Below are positions 1 through 7,429 of a stretch of DNA of 44,387 nucleotides, piece after piece. The notes beneath the pieces were generated by a model. It was not told the DNA's origin, made no database searches, and saw only the letters and a program-made list of their open reading frames with translations. The DNA is from Micavibrio sp. UBA5703 (GTDB taxonomy: Bacteria; Pseudomonadota; Alphaproteobacteria; Micavibrionales; Micavibrionaceae), in assembly GCA_002420015.1 (NCBI GenBank), contig DIHF01000038.1, positions 1-44,387 on the forward strand. Reading direction: 5' to 3'. The translations under genes were made by a program, and so were the position numbers. Each line of letters begins with the position of its first letter. Position 1 is the stretch's first letter.

Positions 1-36
1 GTGCAATGACGGTGTTTGATGTGCTGGATTCTGAAT
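1..36. repeat. Right-end fragment of intergenic repeat family C
   Basis: The first 36 bases match positions 42512-42547 with two mismatches. They include the terminal ATGACG and the flank ending in GGATTCTGAAT. The rest of the element lies left of the window. Other family C copies are at 35216-35337 and 42390-42521. This is seen directly; no function is assigned. Confidence 0.75.
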
Positions 37-59
37 GCAAGCAGCTACAGAAAACAGAA

Positions 60-470
60 TTACCCGACATACGGCACAAAGCCGTGTTCACGGGTGAATT
101 CGTCTTTCTTCATGTTGGCGTATTCGGTATACCCGGCAACATTATTTTGGCAATATTGCCCCAAGCCTATGGCGTAGGCTTGGGCCATTACGGCAACGGC
201 TGCGTTTGCTTCACGATACACAAGTTCGAAATCCTTCAGGACACACCATAAATCTTCAGCTGCCTCAACCGTTTCCAAAGCTGGTAACAATTCTGTTGTT
301 ATAAGACTCTGAGCGGCACGTTTCTGATATGGCACCTGCGAGACAACATTAAAAACAGCTCTATAAATATCTCCTGACAGAAAAACATCAATTGCATTGT
401 CGAATTCGTCCTGCGCCCATGCTTTGGCACGATCAATCTGAAAATTATTCTCTCTTAAATTAAAGGGCAC
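60..470 (-). CDS. Hypothetical protein, 136 aa
   Basis: I do not recognise this protein. It is soluble, with no signal peptide or membrane helix, and looks mostly alpha-helical (for example LITTELLPALETVEAAEDLW). The GTG start at 468-470 is chosen because AAGGAG lies six bases upstream of it, an excellent ribosome-binding site. Base composition is visibly AT-richer than the neighbouring SIMPL gene, which suggests an accessory or transferred gene. It is divergent from the gene at 580 and lies next to a repeat fragment at the window edge. The ORF is probably real given the strong ribosome-binding site and the full-length open frame, but the function is unknown. Confidence 0.7.
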   Translation of the reverse strand: MPFNLRENNFQIDRAKAWAQDEFDNAIDVFLSGDIYRAVFNVVSQVPYQKRAAQSLITTELLPALETVEAAEDLWCVLKDFELVYREANAAVAVMAQAYAIGLGQYCQNNVAGYTEYANMKKDEFTREHGFVPYVG

Positions 471-498
471 GCAGTTCTCCTTATGTTGAATGGGCAGA

Positions 499-528
499 AC
501 GCTACAACATCATTTAATATTATGTCAA
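499..528 (-). promoter_or_regulatory. Possible sigma70 promoter for the 136-aa gene
   Basis: On the minus strand a perfect TTGACA (plus 523-528) is followed after 18 nt by TAGCGT (plus 499-504), which matches TATAAT at only three positions. The -35 is convincing and the -10 is weak. Confidence 0.35.
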
Positions 529-579
529 TAAAAATAATCCCTATGGTCTTGATGCTATGAATCGCCTAAAACAATCGCC

Positions 580-1326
580 ATGACTGTACAAAAATGCGAC
601 AACGGCATCCTCCTCCCGGCGGCGTTCCTGCTGGCGCTGGGGATAGCGGCGGCCGGGCATTTCATCACGGGCGGCCTGACGCATTTCCGCAGCTTCGACC
701 GCTCCGTGACCGTCAAGGGGCTGGCGCAGATGGATGTCGAGGCCGATCTTGTCATCTGGCCGATCAAGCACGCCTCGACGGGCGACGACCTCCCCGCCGT
801 CCAGAAAGAAGTCGAGGCCAATACGCAAAAAACCATCGCCTTTCTGAAATCACAGGGCCTGACCGATGCCGACATCGTGTCGCGCAAGCTCGAAGTGACC
901 GACCTGCTGGCACAGCAATACCGCTCCGACGGTGCCATAAGCTCGCGCTTCATCGTTGCCGAAAACGTCATCGTCCGCACGGTGAATGTCGAGGCGGTCG
1001 ACAAGGCAGCGCAGAATATCGGTGAACTGTTGAAACAGGGCGTGTCCGTCATGCGCGACCCCAACAGCGCCACCGGAACGCCCGAATACGTCTTCACAAA
1101 GCTTAACGACATCAAGCCGGACATGATCGCAGAGGCCACAAAGAACGCCCGCGAAAGCGCCCAGCAATTCGCCAGCGACTCCGGCGCGAAAGTCGGCGGC
1201 ATCAAGGACGCGTATCAGGGCATGTTTGAAATCCTCCCCCGCGATTCCAACAACGCCTATCAGGAACGGCAGGAGCGCTACAAAACCGTGCGCGTCGTCT
1301 CGACCCTGCATTTCTATCTGGAATAG
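580..1326 (+). CDS. SIMPL (DUF541) domain protein, membrane-anchored
   Basis: This 248-aa protein has one hydrophobic segment at about residues 10-30 (LLPAAFLLALGIAAAGHFI). It has no clear cleavage site, so it is probably a signal anchor with the rest in the periplasm. The remainder fits the SIMPL/DUF541 family: an early VTVKGLAQMDVEADL strand, alternating helices and strands, and a late conserved block with NARESAQQFASDSGAKVGG followed by TVRVVSTLHFYL at the very end. The biochemical role of this family is poorly defined. A second SIMPL protein is at 34379, but that one has a cleavable signal peptide. The start is uncertain because no good ribosome-binding site precedes the ATG. The gene stands alone between a divergent gene and a repeat. 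Confidence 0.85.
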   Translation: MTVQKCDNGILLPAAFLLALGIAAAGHFITGGLTHFRSFDRSVTVKGLAQMDVEADLVIWPIKHASTGDDLPAVQKEVEANTQKTIAFLKSQGLTDADIVSRKLEVTDLLAQQYRSDGAISSRFIVAENVIVRTVNVEAVDKAAQNIGELLKQGVSVMRDPNSATGTPEYVFTKLNDIKPDMIAEATKNARESAQQFASDSGAKVGGIKDAYQGMFEILPRDSNNAYQERQERYKTVRVVSTLHFYLE

Positions 1327-1367
1327 AAGGCCGTTTATTAAATCATTTCCCAATTAATCCAAGACAT

Positions 1368-1510
1368 CGTCATCCCCGGCCAGCGAGGCCGCAAGGCCGA
1401 GCGCCGAACGGGGATCCAGGAGTTATGCGCGGCGCTTTGCGCCGCTCCTTGTTAATGGGCTGGATCCCCGCCTGCGCTGCGGCTATGCCGCTCCGCTTGC
1501 GGGGATGACG
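1368..1510. repeat. Intergenic repeat family B, complete copy
   Basis: A 143-bp element is bounded by inverted termini, CGTCATCCCCG on the left and CGGGGATGACG on the right. It contains internal palindromes around GGGGATCCAGG and GGCGCTTTGCGCC. Related copies are at 37586-37734 and 41055-41221. It fills most of the gap between the SIMPL gene and argH and carries no credible ORF. Confidence 0.8.
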
Positions 1511-1599
1511 AAAAGGGGAAAATATGCCGTTCCTGATCGGAATGACTTTATCTCGTTTCTTTCTGGCCTTTCAGGGCGTTATGAGGTAAAACAGTCGAC

Positions 1600-2913
1600 A
1601 TGGCAAAAGCGAAAAACAGCAAAAAAAGCAACAAGATGTGGGGCGGGCGTTTCGATGCGCGCCCCAGCGACATCATGCAGCAGATCAACGTATCCATCGA
1701 CGTGGATTCACGCCTCTGGCCGCAGGATATCGCCCTGTCCAAGGCCCATGCCGAAATGCTGGGGCGGCAGAAAATCCTTTCAAAAAAGGATGCGGACGCC
1801 ATCGTTTCCGGACTGGGCAAAATAGAAAAAGAGCTGCAAAACGGCACTTTCCCCTTCCGGGCCGAATTTGAAGACATTCATATGAATATCGAAGCGCGGC
1901 TGCGCGAGCTGATCGGCGATGCGGCCGGGCGGCTGCACACGGCGCGCTCCCGCAACGATCAGGTCGCCACGTCCTTCCGCATGTGGGTGCGCGATGCCGC
2001 CCGCGACCTTATCTCTGAAATCGAGAGTTTTCAGGCCACGATCAAAAAGCTCTCGCAAAAGCACGCCAAACACATCATGCCGGGCTATACGCATTTGCAA
2101 CCCGCGCAACCCGTCACGCTCGGGCGGCACCTCGATGCCTACTGGCACATGCTCAACCGCGACAAAACGCGGCTGGAGGATTGTGCGAAACGGCTCAACA
2201 AATGCCCGCTGGGTTCCGCCGCGCTGGCCGGAACGCCCTTCCCCATCGACCGCGAGTTCACCGCGAAAAAGCTGGGCTTTGACCGGCCCATGCAAAACAC
2301 CATGGACGCCGTCTCGGCGCGGGATTTCGCCAATGAATTTCTTTTCGCCTGCGCCCAGTGCGGGCTGCATCTTTCAAGACTGGCGGAGGAGATCATCATC
2401 TGGTCAACGCCCAGTTTCGGCTTTGTCTCCTTGAGCGATCAATGGAGCACCGGTAGCTCGATCATGCCGCAGAAGAAAAACCCCGATTCAGCCGAGCTTG
2501 TGCGCGGCAAAACCGGGCGGCTGGCCGGAAACCTCATCAGCATGATGACCATCATGAAGGGTCTGCCCCTCACCTATAACCGCGACATGCAGGAAGACAA
2601 ACCGCCCGTGTTCGATTCCTACGACACGATCAAGCTCTGCCTTCAGGTCATGAACGGCGCGATCGGCTCGGCGAAGTTCAACACCGCAAAAATGCTCCAG
2701 GATTCCGAGGACGGCTATACCACCGCCACGGCGCTGGCCGACTGGCTGGTGATGGAGCTTGGCCTGCCGTTCCGCGACGCGCATCACATCACGGGCACCA
2801 TCGTCAAAATGGCGGAGAAAAAAGGCTGCAAGCTCAGCGAACTTGCGCTCAAGGATATGCAATCTGTCGAACGCCGTATCACAAAGGACATTTTCAGGGT
2901 TTTGAAAATATAA
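1600..2913 (+). CDS. argH: Argininosuccinate lyase, C-terminally short
   Basis: This cytoplasmic enzyme splits argininosuccinate into arginine and fumarate, the last step of arginine synthesis. The 437-aa sequence is a clear member of the fumarase/aspartase superfamily. It has KMWGGRF at the N-terminus, TARSRNDQVATSFRMW, MPGYTHLQPAQP, and the flexible catalytic loop GSSIMPQKKNP at about residues 285-295. The start was chosen at the ATG leading into the KMWGGRF block. The protein stops right after DIFRVLKI. In the usual family of about 455-465 aa, some 20-25 more residues follow, containing a Ser-rich segment with a GGTAP-like motif. That tail is not visible in any downstream frame. The last 29 bases recur imperfectly at 3293-3321, beyond the next gene. 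The catalytic loop is intact, so it may be active. The DUF3147 gene begins three bases after the stop. Confidence 0.95.
   Translation: MAKAKNSKKSNKMWGGRFDARPSDIMQQINVSIDVDSRLWPQDIALSKAHAEMLGRQKILSKKDADAIVSGLGKIEKELQNGTFPFRAEFEDIHMNIEARLRELIGDAAGRLHTARSRNDQVATSFRMWVRDAARDLISEIESFQATIKKLSQKHAKHIMPGYTHLQPAQPVTLGRHLDAYWHMLNRDKTRLEDCAKRLNKCPLGSAALAGTPFPIDREFTAKKLGFDRPMQNTMDAVSARDFANEFLFACAQCGLHLSRLAEEIIIWSTPSFGFVSLSDQWSTGSSIMPQKKNPDSAELVRGKTGRLAGNLISMMTIMKGLPLTYNRDMQEDKPPVFDSYDTIKLCLQVMNGAIGSAKFNTAKMLQDSEDGYTTATALADWLVMELGLPFRDAHHITGTIVKMAEKKGCKLSELALKDMQSVERRITKDIFRVLKI
2881..2909 (+). repeat. Copy 1 of a direct repeat (argH 3' end)
   Basis: These 29 bases match 3293-3321 at 24 positions. Both copies encode a DIF-VLKI peptide in the plus strand. 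Together they flank the DUF3147 gene. Confidence 0.7.
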
Positions 2914-2916
2914 GCC

Positions 2917-3270
2917 ATGTTTGCAATATTCAAAGCCCTCGTTTCGGGAGTTATCGTCGCTAGCGCCAGTGAACTTTCCAAACGCTCCCCGCTTAGCGGT
3001 GCAATTTTGCTCTCCGTTCCCCTGACCTCACTCCTCACGGCGATCTGGCTCCACATCGAAACCAAAGACAACCAGCGCATCGCCGCCATGCTCGGCAATG
3101 TGTTCTGGGCACATTTGCCGACACTGGCCTTCTTCGTCATTTGCCCCATCATGTTACGAGCCGGTTATGCGTTCTGGCCCAGCCTGATCGTCTCGCTGCT
3201 CGCCACAGCGGCCATTTTTTTCGTTTATGCCTACGTCCTGAACCTTTTCGGCATCCGTATTTATGACTGA
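2917..3270 (+). CDS. DUF3147 family membrane protein
   Basis: This 117-aa protein is almost entirely hydrophobic, with about four membrane helices. It matches the DUF3147 pattern: an opening GVIVASASELSKRSP segment, the PLTSLLTAIWLHIE block, a central AMLGNVFW, and a final long helix. The family has no established function. The ATG lies three bases after the argH stop with no independent ribosome-binding site, so translation is probably coupled to argH. It is enclosed by an imperfect 29-bp direct repeat of the argH end, which suggests it was added behind or into argH by a duplication or insertion event. The family call is fairly confident; any role in arginine metabolism is not supported. Confidence 0.8.
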   Translation: MFAIFKALVSGVIVASASELSKRSPLSGAILLSVPLTSLLTAIWLHIETKDNQRIAAMLGNVFWAHLPTLAFFVICPIMLRAGYAFWPSLIVSLLATAAIFFVYAYVLNLFGIRIYD

Positions 3271-3292
3271 GAGAAAATCCGAGCCAAAAATA

Positions 3293-3321
3293 ACGAACGA
3301 TATTTTCAGTGTTTTGAAGAT
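3293..3321 (+). repeat. Copy 2 of a direct repeat (argH-tail remnant)
   Basis: This is the second copy of the argH end. In the plus strand it reads T-N-D-I-F-S-V-L-K-I-K-P-stop, beside T-K-D-I-F-R-V-L-K-I-stop in argH. It lies at the 3' edge of the opposite-strand DUF805 gene and is not part of an expressed plus-strand gene. Confidence 0.65.
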
Positions 3322-3809
3322 TAAACCCTGACGCTTCTTTTTTTGAAGAGAACAACCTTACACGGTGGCCCATACAAATTTCCCTCGTTAACAGAGGGCA
3401 CGTACCAAAAAGCTACCCCGATCCACAGACCAGCCGAAGAGGATGAATTAAAAAATCCATTGACCATATCTTGCGTCCCAGGAAAGGCAATGGGCATACA
3501 AGCAAATACAGCAATAAACAAAAAGGGTAACAAACCCAGCCAAGCTGGAGCATTAATATCTCGCGAACGCTTAGCGTATGCGATAGCCGTCATTGGGATC
3601 ACGATTGCCATAGAAGAAAGAAAAGGTACTGACGCATAGATTTTATCTCCCTCATAAACCTTGCCCCCAAGAATCACAATACCAGCAAAGGTCAACGCTA
3701 TTAAAACCGAAGGCAACAAGTAGAACTTACCATAGTCTTTGCCAGACAAGCGCCCCCGGCCTGTAAAATATAACTCCATAACACTTAATTCTCTAACGTC
3801 TTCAGACAT
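3321..3809 (-). CDS. DUF805 family membrane protein
   Basis: This 162-aa protein has four predicted membrane helices and DUF805 landmarks. These are YFTGRGRLSGKDYGKFYL near the N-terminus, AKRSRDINAPAWLGLL in the middle, and NEGNLYGPP near the end, which corresponds to the usual G-x-N-x-YGP motif. DUF805 proteins are small inner-membrane proteins of unclear role. It overlaps the end of the upstream 187-aa gene by 25 bases, so the two are probably co-transcribed and translationally coupled. Composition is AT-richer than argH and yejF on either side. The C-terminus is unusually basic (KKRSVRV). Confidence 0.8.
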   Translation of the reverse strand: MSEDVRELSVMELYFTGRGRLSGKDYGKFYLLPSVLIALTFAGIVILGGKVYEGDKIYASVPFLSSMAIVIPMTAIAYAKRSRDINAPAWLGLLPFLFIAVFACMPIAFPGTQDMVNGFFNSSSSAGLWIGVAFWYVPSVNEGNLYGPPCKVVLFKKRSVRV

Positions 3810-4348
3810 GCCGCCATAACCTCCCGATCTAGATTGGCAACAACAGCCATTAGCTCTGCAAATGTTCCTTGCTCTGATAATTTCTTGCTGGATTCAATAT
3901 ATATTCTAGAGCTTTCAGCCGATGCGCATTGACACAACTTCACCTTCTTTGCACTCGCCACTTCCACCTCCGCCGCACTTAACCTCTTACGACATGTTAT
4001 TTGGTAAATGTCTGGATCTGTGACTACTGGCAACCATGTTTTTATGAAGGCTTTCTTTTGTAGGTTATCTACCGCTCCTTCTTTATTTCTGAGAACATCC
4101 TCCAACTCTTGGGTAAAGTCCTCCGCTGTAAACATTCCCCTTTGCTTATAACATGCCCGATCATGCTGCGTCTTAAGACACTCAGTATATACAGAATCAA
4201 TCAACTTCTTCTTCATCTCATCTATAGATGGCTTAATTCCTTGTGTAACGCCCACATACATAAGAAAAACTGTAAGCATGAGTAAAAGTAAAAAATATCT
4301 TCCCTCCGTGCGTGCAAAATGCTGTGCTAGCCTGCTTGGTTCCTTCAT
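3785..4348 (-). CDS. Hypothetical single-pass membrane protein, 187 aa
   Basis: I do not recognise this family. A short charged N-terminus is followed by one membrane helix (FLLLLMLTVFLMYVGVTQGI, about residues 19-38). The remaining hydrophilic region is helix-rich with several cysteines (TECLKTQ, RACYKQ, ITCRKR, LCQCAS, MAACLK), which could form disulfides if it is periplasmic. It is the first gene of a two-gene minus-strand unit with the DUF805 gene, overlapping it by 25 bases. It is separated by only 23 bases from the divergent yejF, so the two promoters must overlap or lie within coding sequence. The AT-rich codon use sets the pair apart from its neighbours. Confidence 0.7.
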   Translation of the reverse strand: MKEPSRLAQHFARTEGRYFLLLLMLTVFLMYVGVTQGIKPSIDEMKKKLIDSVYTECLKTQHDRACYKQRGMFTAEDFTQELEDVLRNKEGAVDNLQKKAFIKTWLPVVTDPDIYQITCRKRLSAAEVEVASAKKVKLCQCASAESSRIYIESSKKLSEQGTFAELMAVVANLDREVMAACLKTLEN

Positions 4349-4371
4349 ACAGAAAAGCTAATACATAACAA

Positions 4372-5982
4372 ATGAAAACGCCACTACTCGATATAAAAAA
4401 CCTCTCCATCGACTTCAAAACGCCCTCGGGTGTGTTCCGTGCCGTGGACGATGTAAGCTTTTCGATTCAAAAGGGCGAGACGATGGCGCTGGTCGGGGAA
4501 AGCGGCTCGGGTAAATCGGTTACGGCCCTTTCCGTTATGCAGCTTCTCCCCTACCCGCTCGCCTCGCACACCAAAGAATCCTCCATCGTCTTTGAGGGTG
4601 AGGAACTGGTCGGCAAGCCAGACAAATTCATGCGCGCCATCCGGGGCCGCAAGATCGGCATGATCTTTCAGGAGCCGCAAAGCGCCCTCAACCCGCTGCA
4701 CACCATCGAAAAGCAAATTGCCGAAGTGCTGCGCCTGCATCAGGGCATGAGCCGCGATTCCGCCCATGCCCGCGTGCTGGAACTGCTCGAACTTGTCGGC
4801 CTGCCGCAGATGAAAGAGCGCCTCAAAGCCTACCCGCACGAGCTTTCCGGCGGCCAAAGACAAAGGGTAATGATCGCCATGGCGCTGGCCAACGACCCGG
4901 AGCTTCTGATTGCGGATGAGCCGACCACCGCGCTGGACGTCACGATACAGGCGCAGATCCTCGAACTTTTGCAGGAACTCAAAACCCGCCTCAATATGTC
5001 GCTGCTCCTGATTACGCATGACCTCTCCATCGTCAGAAAGATGGCCGATAATGTCTGCGTCATGAAAAACGGCAAGCTGGTTGAACACGAAACGGCGAAA
5101 ACGCTTTTCGACAAACCCAAACACGACTACACCAAAAAACTGCTGGCGGCGCAGCCCGCCGGACGCGCCAAACCGCCCAAAGACGGCGCACCTGTAATTG
5201 TTGAAGGTGCCGGGGTGAAGGTTCATTTCACCAAATCAAAGAGTTTTTTCGGCAAGGCCAACGGCTTTGTGAAGGCCGTTGATTCCATCGACATCGTTGC
5301 AAAGGCCGGCCATACCGTCGGCGTGGTGGGCGAAAGCGGATCGGGCAAGACCACTTTGGGGCTGGCGCTCCTGCGCCTTTTGTCGTCGGAAGGAAAAATC
5401 GCCTTCGAAGGCCGCGACATCGCGGCGTTAAACCGCAAAGCCATGCGCCCTTTCAGGCGCGAAATGCAAATCGTGTTTCAGGACCCCTACGGCTCGCTCT
5501 CCCCGCGCATGAGCGTCGGGCAGATCATCGGCGAAGGATTGAAACTTCACCGGAAGGATTTAAGCGAGGCGCAGCGCGAGGAACTCGTCGTGCAGGCGCT
5601 CAAGGACGTTCACATGGACCCGGAAACGCGCCACCGCTACCCGCATGAATTTTCCGGCGGCCAACGCCAGCGGATTTCCATCGCCCGGGCTATGGTTCTG
5701 CACCCCAAATTCGTGGTACTGGACGAACCAACCTCGGCGCTCGATGTTTCGGTGCAGGCCGAAATCGTCGATCTGCTGCGCGAGCTTCAGGAAAAACACA
5801 ATCTTTCGTATGTTTTTATTAGCCACGACCTGCGCGTCGTGCGCGCTATGGCGCATGACCTGATCGTCATGAAAGACGGCAAAGTCGTCGAATCCGGCCC
5901 CGCCGAAAAGATCTTCAGCAACCCGCAGCAGGACTACACCAAAACGCTGATGGATGCGGCCCTTAATCTGAAAGCCACTTAA
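4372..5982 (+). CDS. yejF: YejF-type double ATP-binding protein of a peptide ABC importer
   Basis: This 536-aa protein contains two fused ABC ATPase domains. The first has Walker A GESGSGKS near residue 42, signature LSGGQRQRV and Walker B LLIADEPTTALD. The second has Walker A GESGSGKTT near residue 320, signature FSGGQRQRI and Walker B FVVLDEPTSALD. Both show the short C-terminal oligopeptide-transporter region. Length and arrangement match YejF, the ATPase of the microcin C/oligopeptide importer YejABEF, which acts at the cytoplasmic face of the inner membrane. The partner genes yejA, yejB and yejE are not in this window, so here it is an orphan. It could also be a DppD/DppF-like fusion for another peptide importer (GsiA-like). 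The ATG has no clear ribosome-binding site. Confidence 0.88.
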   Translation: MKTPLLDIKNLSIDFKTPSGVFRAVDDVSFSIQKGETMALVGESGSGKSVTALSVMQLLPYPLASHTKESSIVFEGEELVGKPDKFMRAIRGRKIGMIFQEPQSALNPLHTIEKQIAEVLRLHQGMSRDSAHARVLELLELVGLPQMKERLKAYPHELSGGQRQRVMIAMALANDPELLIADEPTTALDVTIQAQILELLQELKTRLNMSLLLITHDLSIVRKMADNVCVMKNGKLVEHETAKTLFDKPKHDYTKKLLAAQPAGRAKPPKDGAPVIVEGAGVKVHFTKSKSFFGKANGFVKAVDSIDIVAKAGHTVGVVGESGSGKTTLGLALLRLLSSEGKIAFEGRDIAALNRKAMRPFRREMQIVFQDPYGSLSPRMSVGQIIGEGLKLHRKDLSEAQREELVVQALKDVHMDPETRHRYPHEFSGGQRQRISIARAMVLHPKFVVLDEPTSALDVSVQAEIVDLLRELQEKHNLSYVFISHDLRVVRAMAHDLIVMKDGKVVESGPAEKIFSNPQQDYTKTLMDAALNLKAT

Positions 5983-6020
5983 AAAAAAAGGGGACACATA
6001 CCGCGTACGTGTCCCCGTTA
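5981..6020. terminator. Bidirectional hairpin terminator between yejF and aqpZ
   Basis: Bases 5990-6016 form a 12-bp stem with one mismatch (GGGGACAC... pairing with ...GTGTCCCC) around a 3-base loop. Nine As on the left become a U-tract for minus-strand transcripts from aqpZ. For yejF the downstream bases are only moderately T-rich. The minus-strand terminator is strong, the plus-strand one plausible. Confidence 0.8.
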
Positions 6021-6129
6021 TCTTGTATATGAATAGCAAACAGCGTTCAGGCGCGACTAGGAAAATGAGGCGACGCGTATGGTCATACGCGAGCCGATAT
6101 TTGACGCCGCCGCGCGTGAACGATGGAAG

Positions 6130-6813
6130 CTATTCCGCGTCGAGCCAGCCCATCTTGGCAAGCACCGCCGCCAGCAACGCCCCGCCGAATGGCGCGACGA
6201 AGAACAGCCAGAGCTGACCGAGCGCGCCGCCGCCTGCGAAAATCGCAGGGCCGAGGCTGCGTGCCGGATTGACCGACACGCCCGTGACCTTGATCCCGAC
6301 AATGTGAATGACCGTCAGCGTCAGGCCGATTGCCAAACCTGCCATATTGCCCGCGCCCCTTTTCTGGGTCGAGCCAAGGATCACCAGCACGAATATCGCC
6401 GTGGCCAGAAATTCAAAGATAAAGGCGGCCTGCATGCCGTAACCGGCACCGTATCCCTTGCCCCAACCGTTCTGACCAAGCCCCGAAACCGCCACGTCAT
6501 ATCCCGCAAGCTGGCCCTTGACGATGGTCATCAGGATAAACGCCCCGACGATCGCGCCCAGGCACTGCGCCACGGCATACCTTATGAACTCCCGCAGGTT
6601 CATGTGTCCGGCGATATACGCACCGAAGCTGACGGCCGGGTTGATATGGCACCCTGAAACCGGCCCGATGCCGTAAGCCATCGCCGTCAGCGCCAGACCG
6701 AAAGCCATCGCTATGCCAAGCTGGCCGACCGCATCCCCGGCCATGACCGCCGCGCCGCAACCGAACAGCACCAGCGTAAACGTGCCTATAAATTCCGCTA
6801 TTTCCTTTTTCAT
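6130..6813 (-). CDS. aqpZ: Aquaporin Z
   Basis: This 227-aa inner-membrane water channel has six membrane helices and the two half-helix NPA motifs: HINPAV (NPA at 58-60) and VSVNPARS (NPA at 182-184). The selectivity positions F38, H170 and R185 correspond to the Phe/His/Arg set of E. coli AqpZ, which fits a strict water channel rather than a glycerol facilitator. The AqpZ threonine position is valine here (V179). A strong AGGGGAG ribosome-binding site precedes the ATG. The gene is a single unit ending at the hairpin at 5981-6020 and is divergent from rpsU. Confidence 0.95.
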   Translation of the reverse strand: MKKEIAEFIGTFTLVLFGCGAAVMAGDAVGQLGIAMAFGLALTAMAYGIGPVSGCHINPAVSFGAYIAGHMNLREFIRYAVAQCLGAIVGAFILMTIVKGQLAGYDVAVSGLGQNGWGKGYGAGYGMQAAFIFEFLATAIFVLVILGSTQKRGAGNMAGLAIGLTLTVIHIVGIKVTGVSVNPARSLGPAIFAGGGALGQLWLFFVAPFGGALLAAVLAKMGWLDAE

Positions 6814-6953
6814 GAAAACTCCCCTTTAGTTAACTCTATGTTGTTCTAATACCGGGATTTTCCGGCATTCTGACAAGGCAATTGTCTCACAGGCCGGGTG
6901 CCGCGACAATGAAAGGCCGGATATTAATCCCCAGGTGAAAAAGCCCGGAAAAT

Positions 6954-6982
6954 TTGAGGTTTCCGTGTATAACCGCTAGAAT
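6954..6982 (+). promoter_or_regulatory. Probable sigma70 promoter of rpsU
   Basis: TTGAGG (6954-6959) and TAGAAT (6977-6982) are separated by exactly 17 bases. This is the best promoter match upstream of rpsU and implies a leader of roughly 120 nt. Confidence 0.6.
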
Positions 6983-6989
6983 GACAAGA

Positions 6990-7108
6990 GGCATCCGGCA
7001 TTTTTTGCTTTGCATTCCCCGCCGGGGATGATAGGAATGTCCGGCTTTTCGGGCATGTGCCCGGAAAGTTTGATGTTAACAATTCAACTTAGAATGGAGT
7101 GATGCACT
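6990..7108 (+). other. rpsU 5' leader with GC-rich inverted repeats
   Basis: Between the predicted promoter and the GTG start lie short palindromes, including CCCCGCCGGGG near 7018-7028 and a CCGGCTT... / ...GCCCGG pair near 7040-7070. These would fold in the mRNA. They could be a stability or regulatory leader, but no known riboswitch or ribosomal-protein leader is recognised. Confidence 0.35.
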
Positions 7109-7315
7109 GTGGTTACTGTCAGTGTACGCGATAACAACGTCGATCAGGCTCTGAAAGTGCTGAAAAAGAAAATGCAGCGCGAAGGCCTTTTCCGCGAAAT
7201 GAAGCTGCGCCGCCATTACGAAAAGCCTTCCGAACGGAAAGCCCGTGAAAGCGCCGAAGCCGTCCGCCGGTCCCGCAAAATGGACCGCAAGCGCCGCGAT
7301 CGCGACGGGTTCTAG
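7109..7315 (+). CDS. rpsU: 30S ribosomal protein bS21
   Basis: This 68-aa, very basic protein opens with VTVSVRDNNVDQALKVLKKK, continues with the EGLFREMKLRRHYEKPSE block, and ends in an Arg/Lys-rich helix. It is a textbook bS21 of the small ribosomal subunit, which sits near the anti-Shine-Dalgarno end of 16S rRNA. The GTG start at 7109 is supported by a GGAGT ribosome-binding site and by conservation of the V-x-V-x-V opening. The gene is single and is followed by an intrinsic terminator. Confidence 0.97.
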   Translation: MVTVSVRDNNVDQALKVLKKKMQREGLFREMKLRRHYEKPSERKARESAEAVRRSRKMDRKRRDRDGF

Positions 7316-7349
7316 GGTCCAGACCCAATCAGGCATTGTATATTTATTT

Positions 7350-7386
7350 AAAAAACTGCCGGAAAACCTTTCGGCAGTTTTTTGTT
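7350..7386 (+). terminator. Intrinsic terminator after rpsU
   Basis: The stem AAAAAACTGCCG pairs with CGGCAGTTTTTT around a GAAAACCTTT loop and runs directly into a T-tract. This is a classic rho-independent terminator. The A-rich left arm means it could also work in the opposite direction. Confidence 0.92.
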
Positions 7387-7429
7387 TGTCCCTGCCGTTC
7401 TGGTATCATGGTGGAAGGAAGGCATTATC

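Noticed and set aside
7071..7091. CtrA site near TTAACAATTCAACTTAG upstream of rpsU
   Set aside because: The spacing between half-sites is nine rather than seven bases and the second half-site is TTAG.
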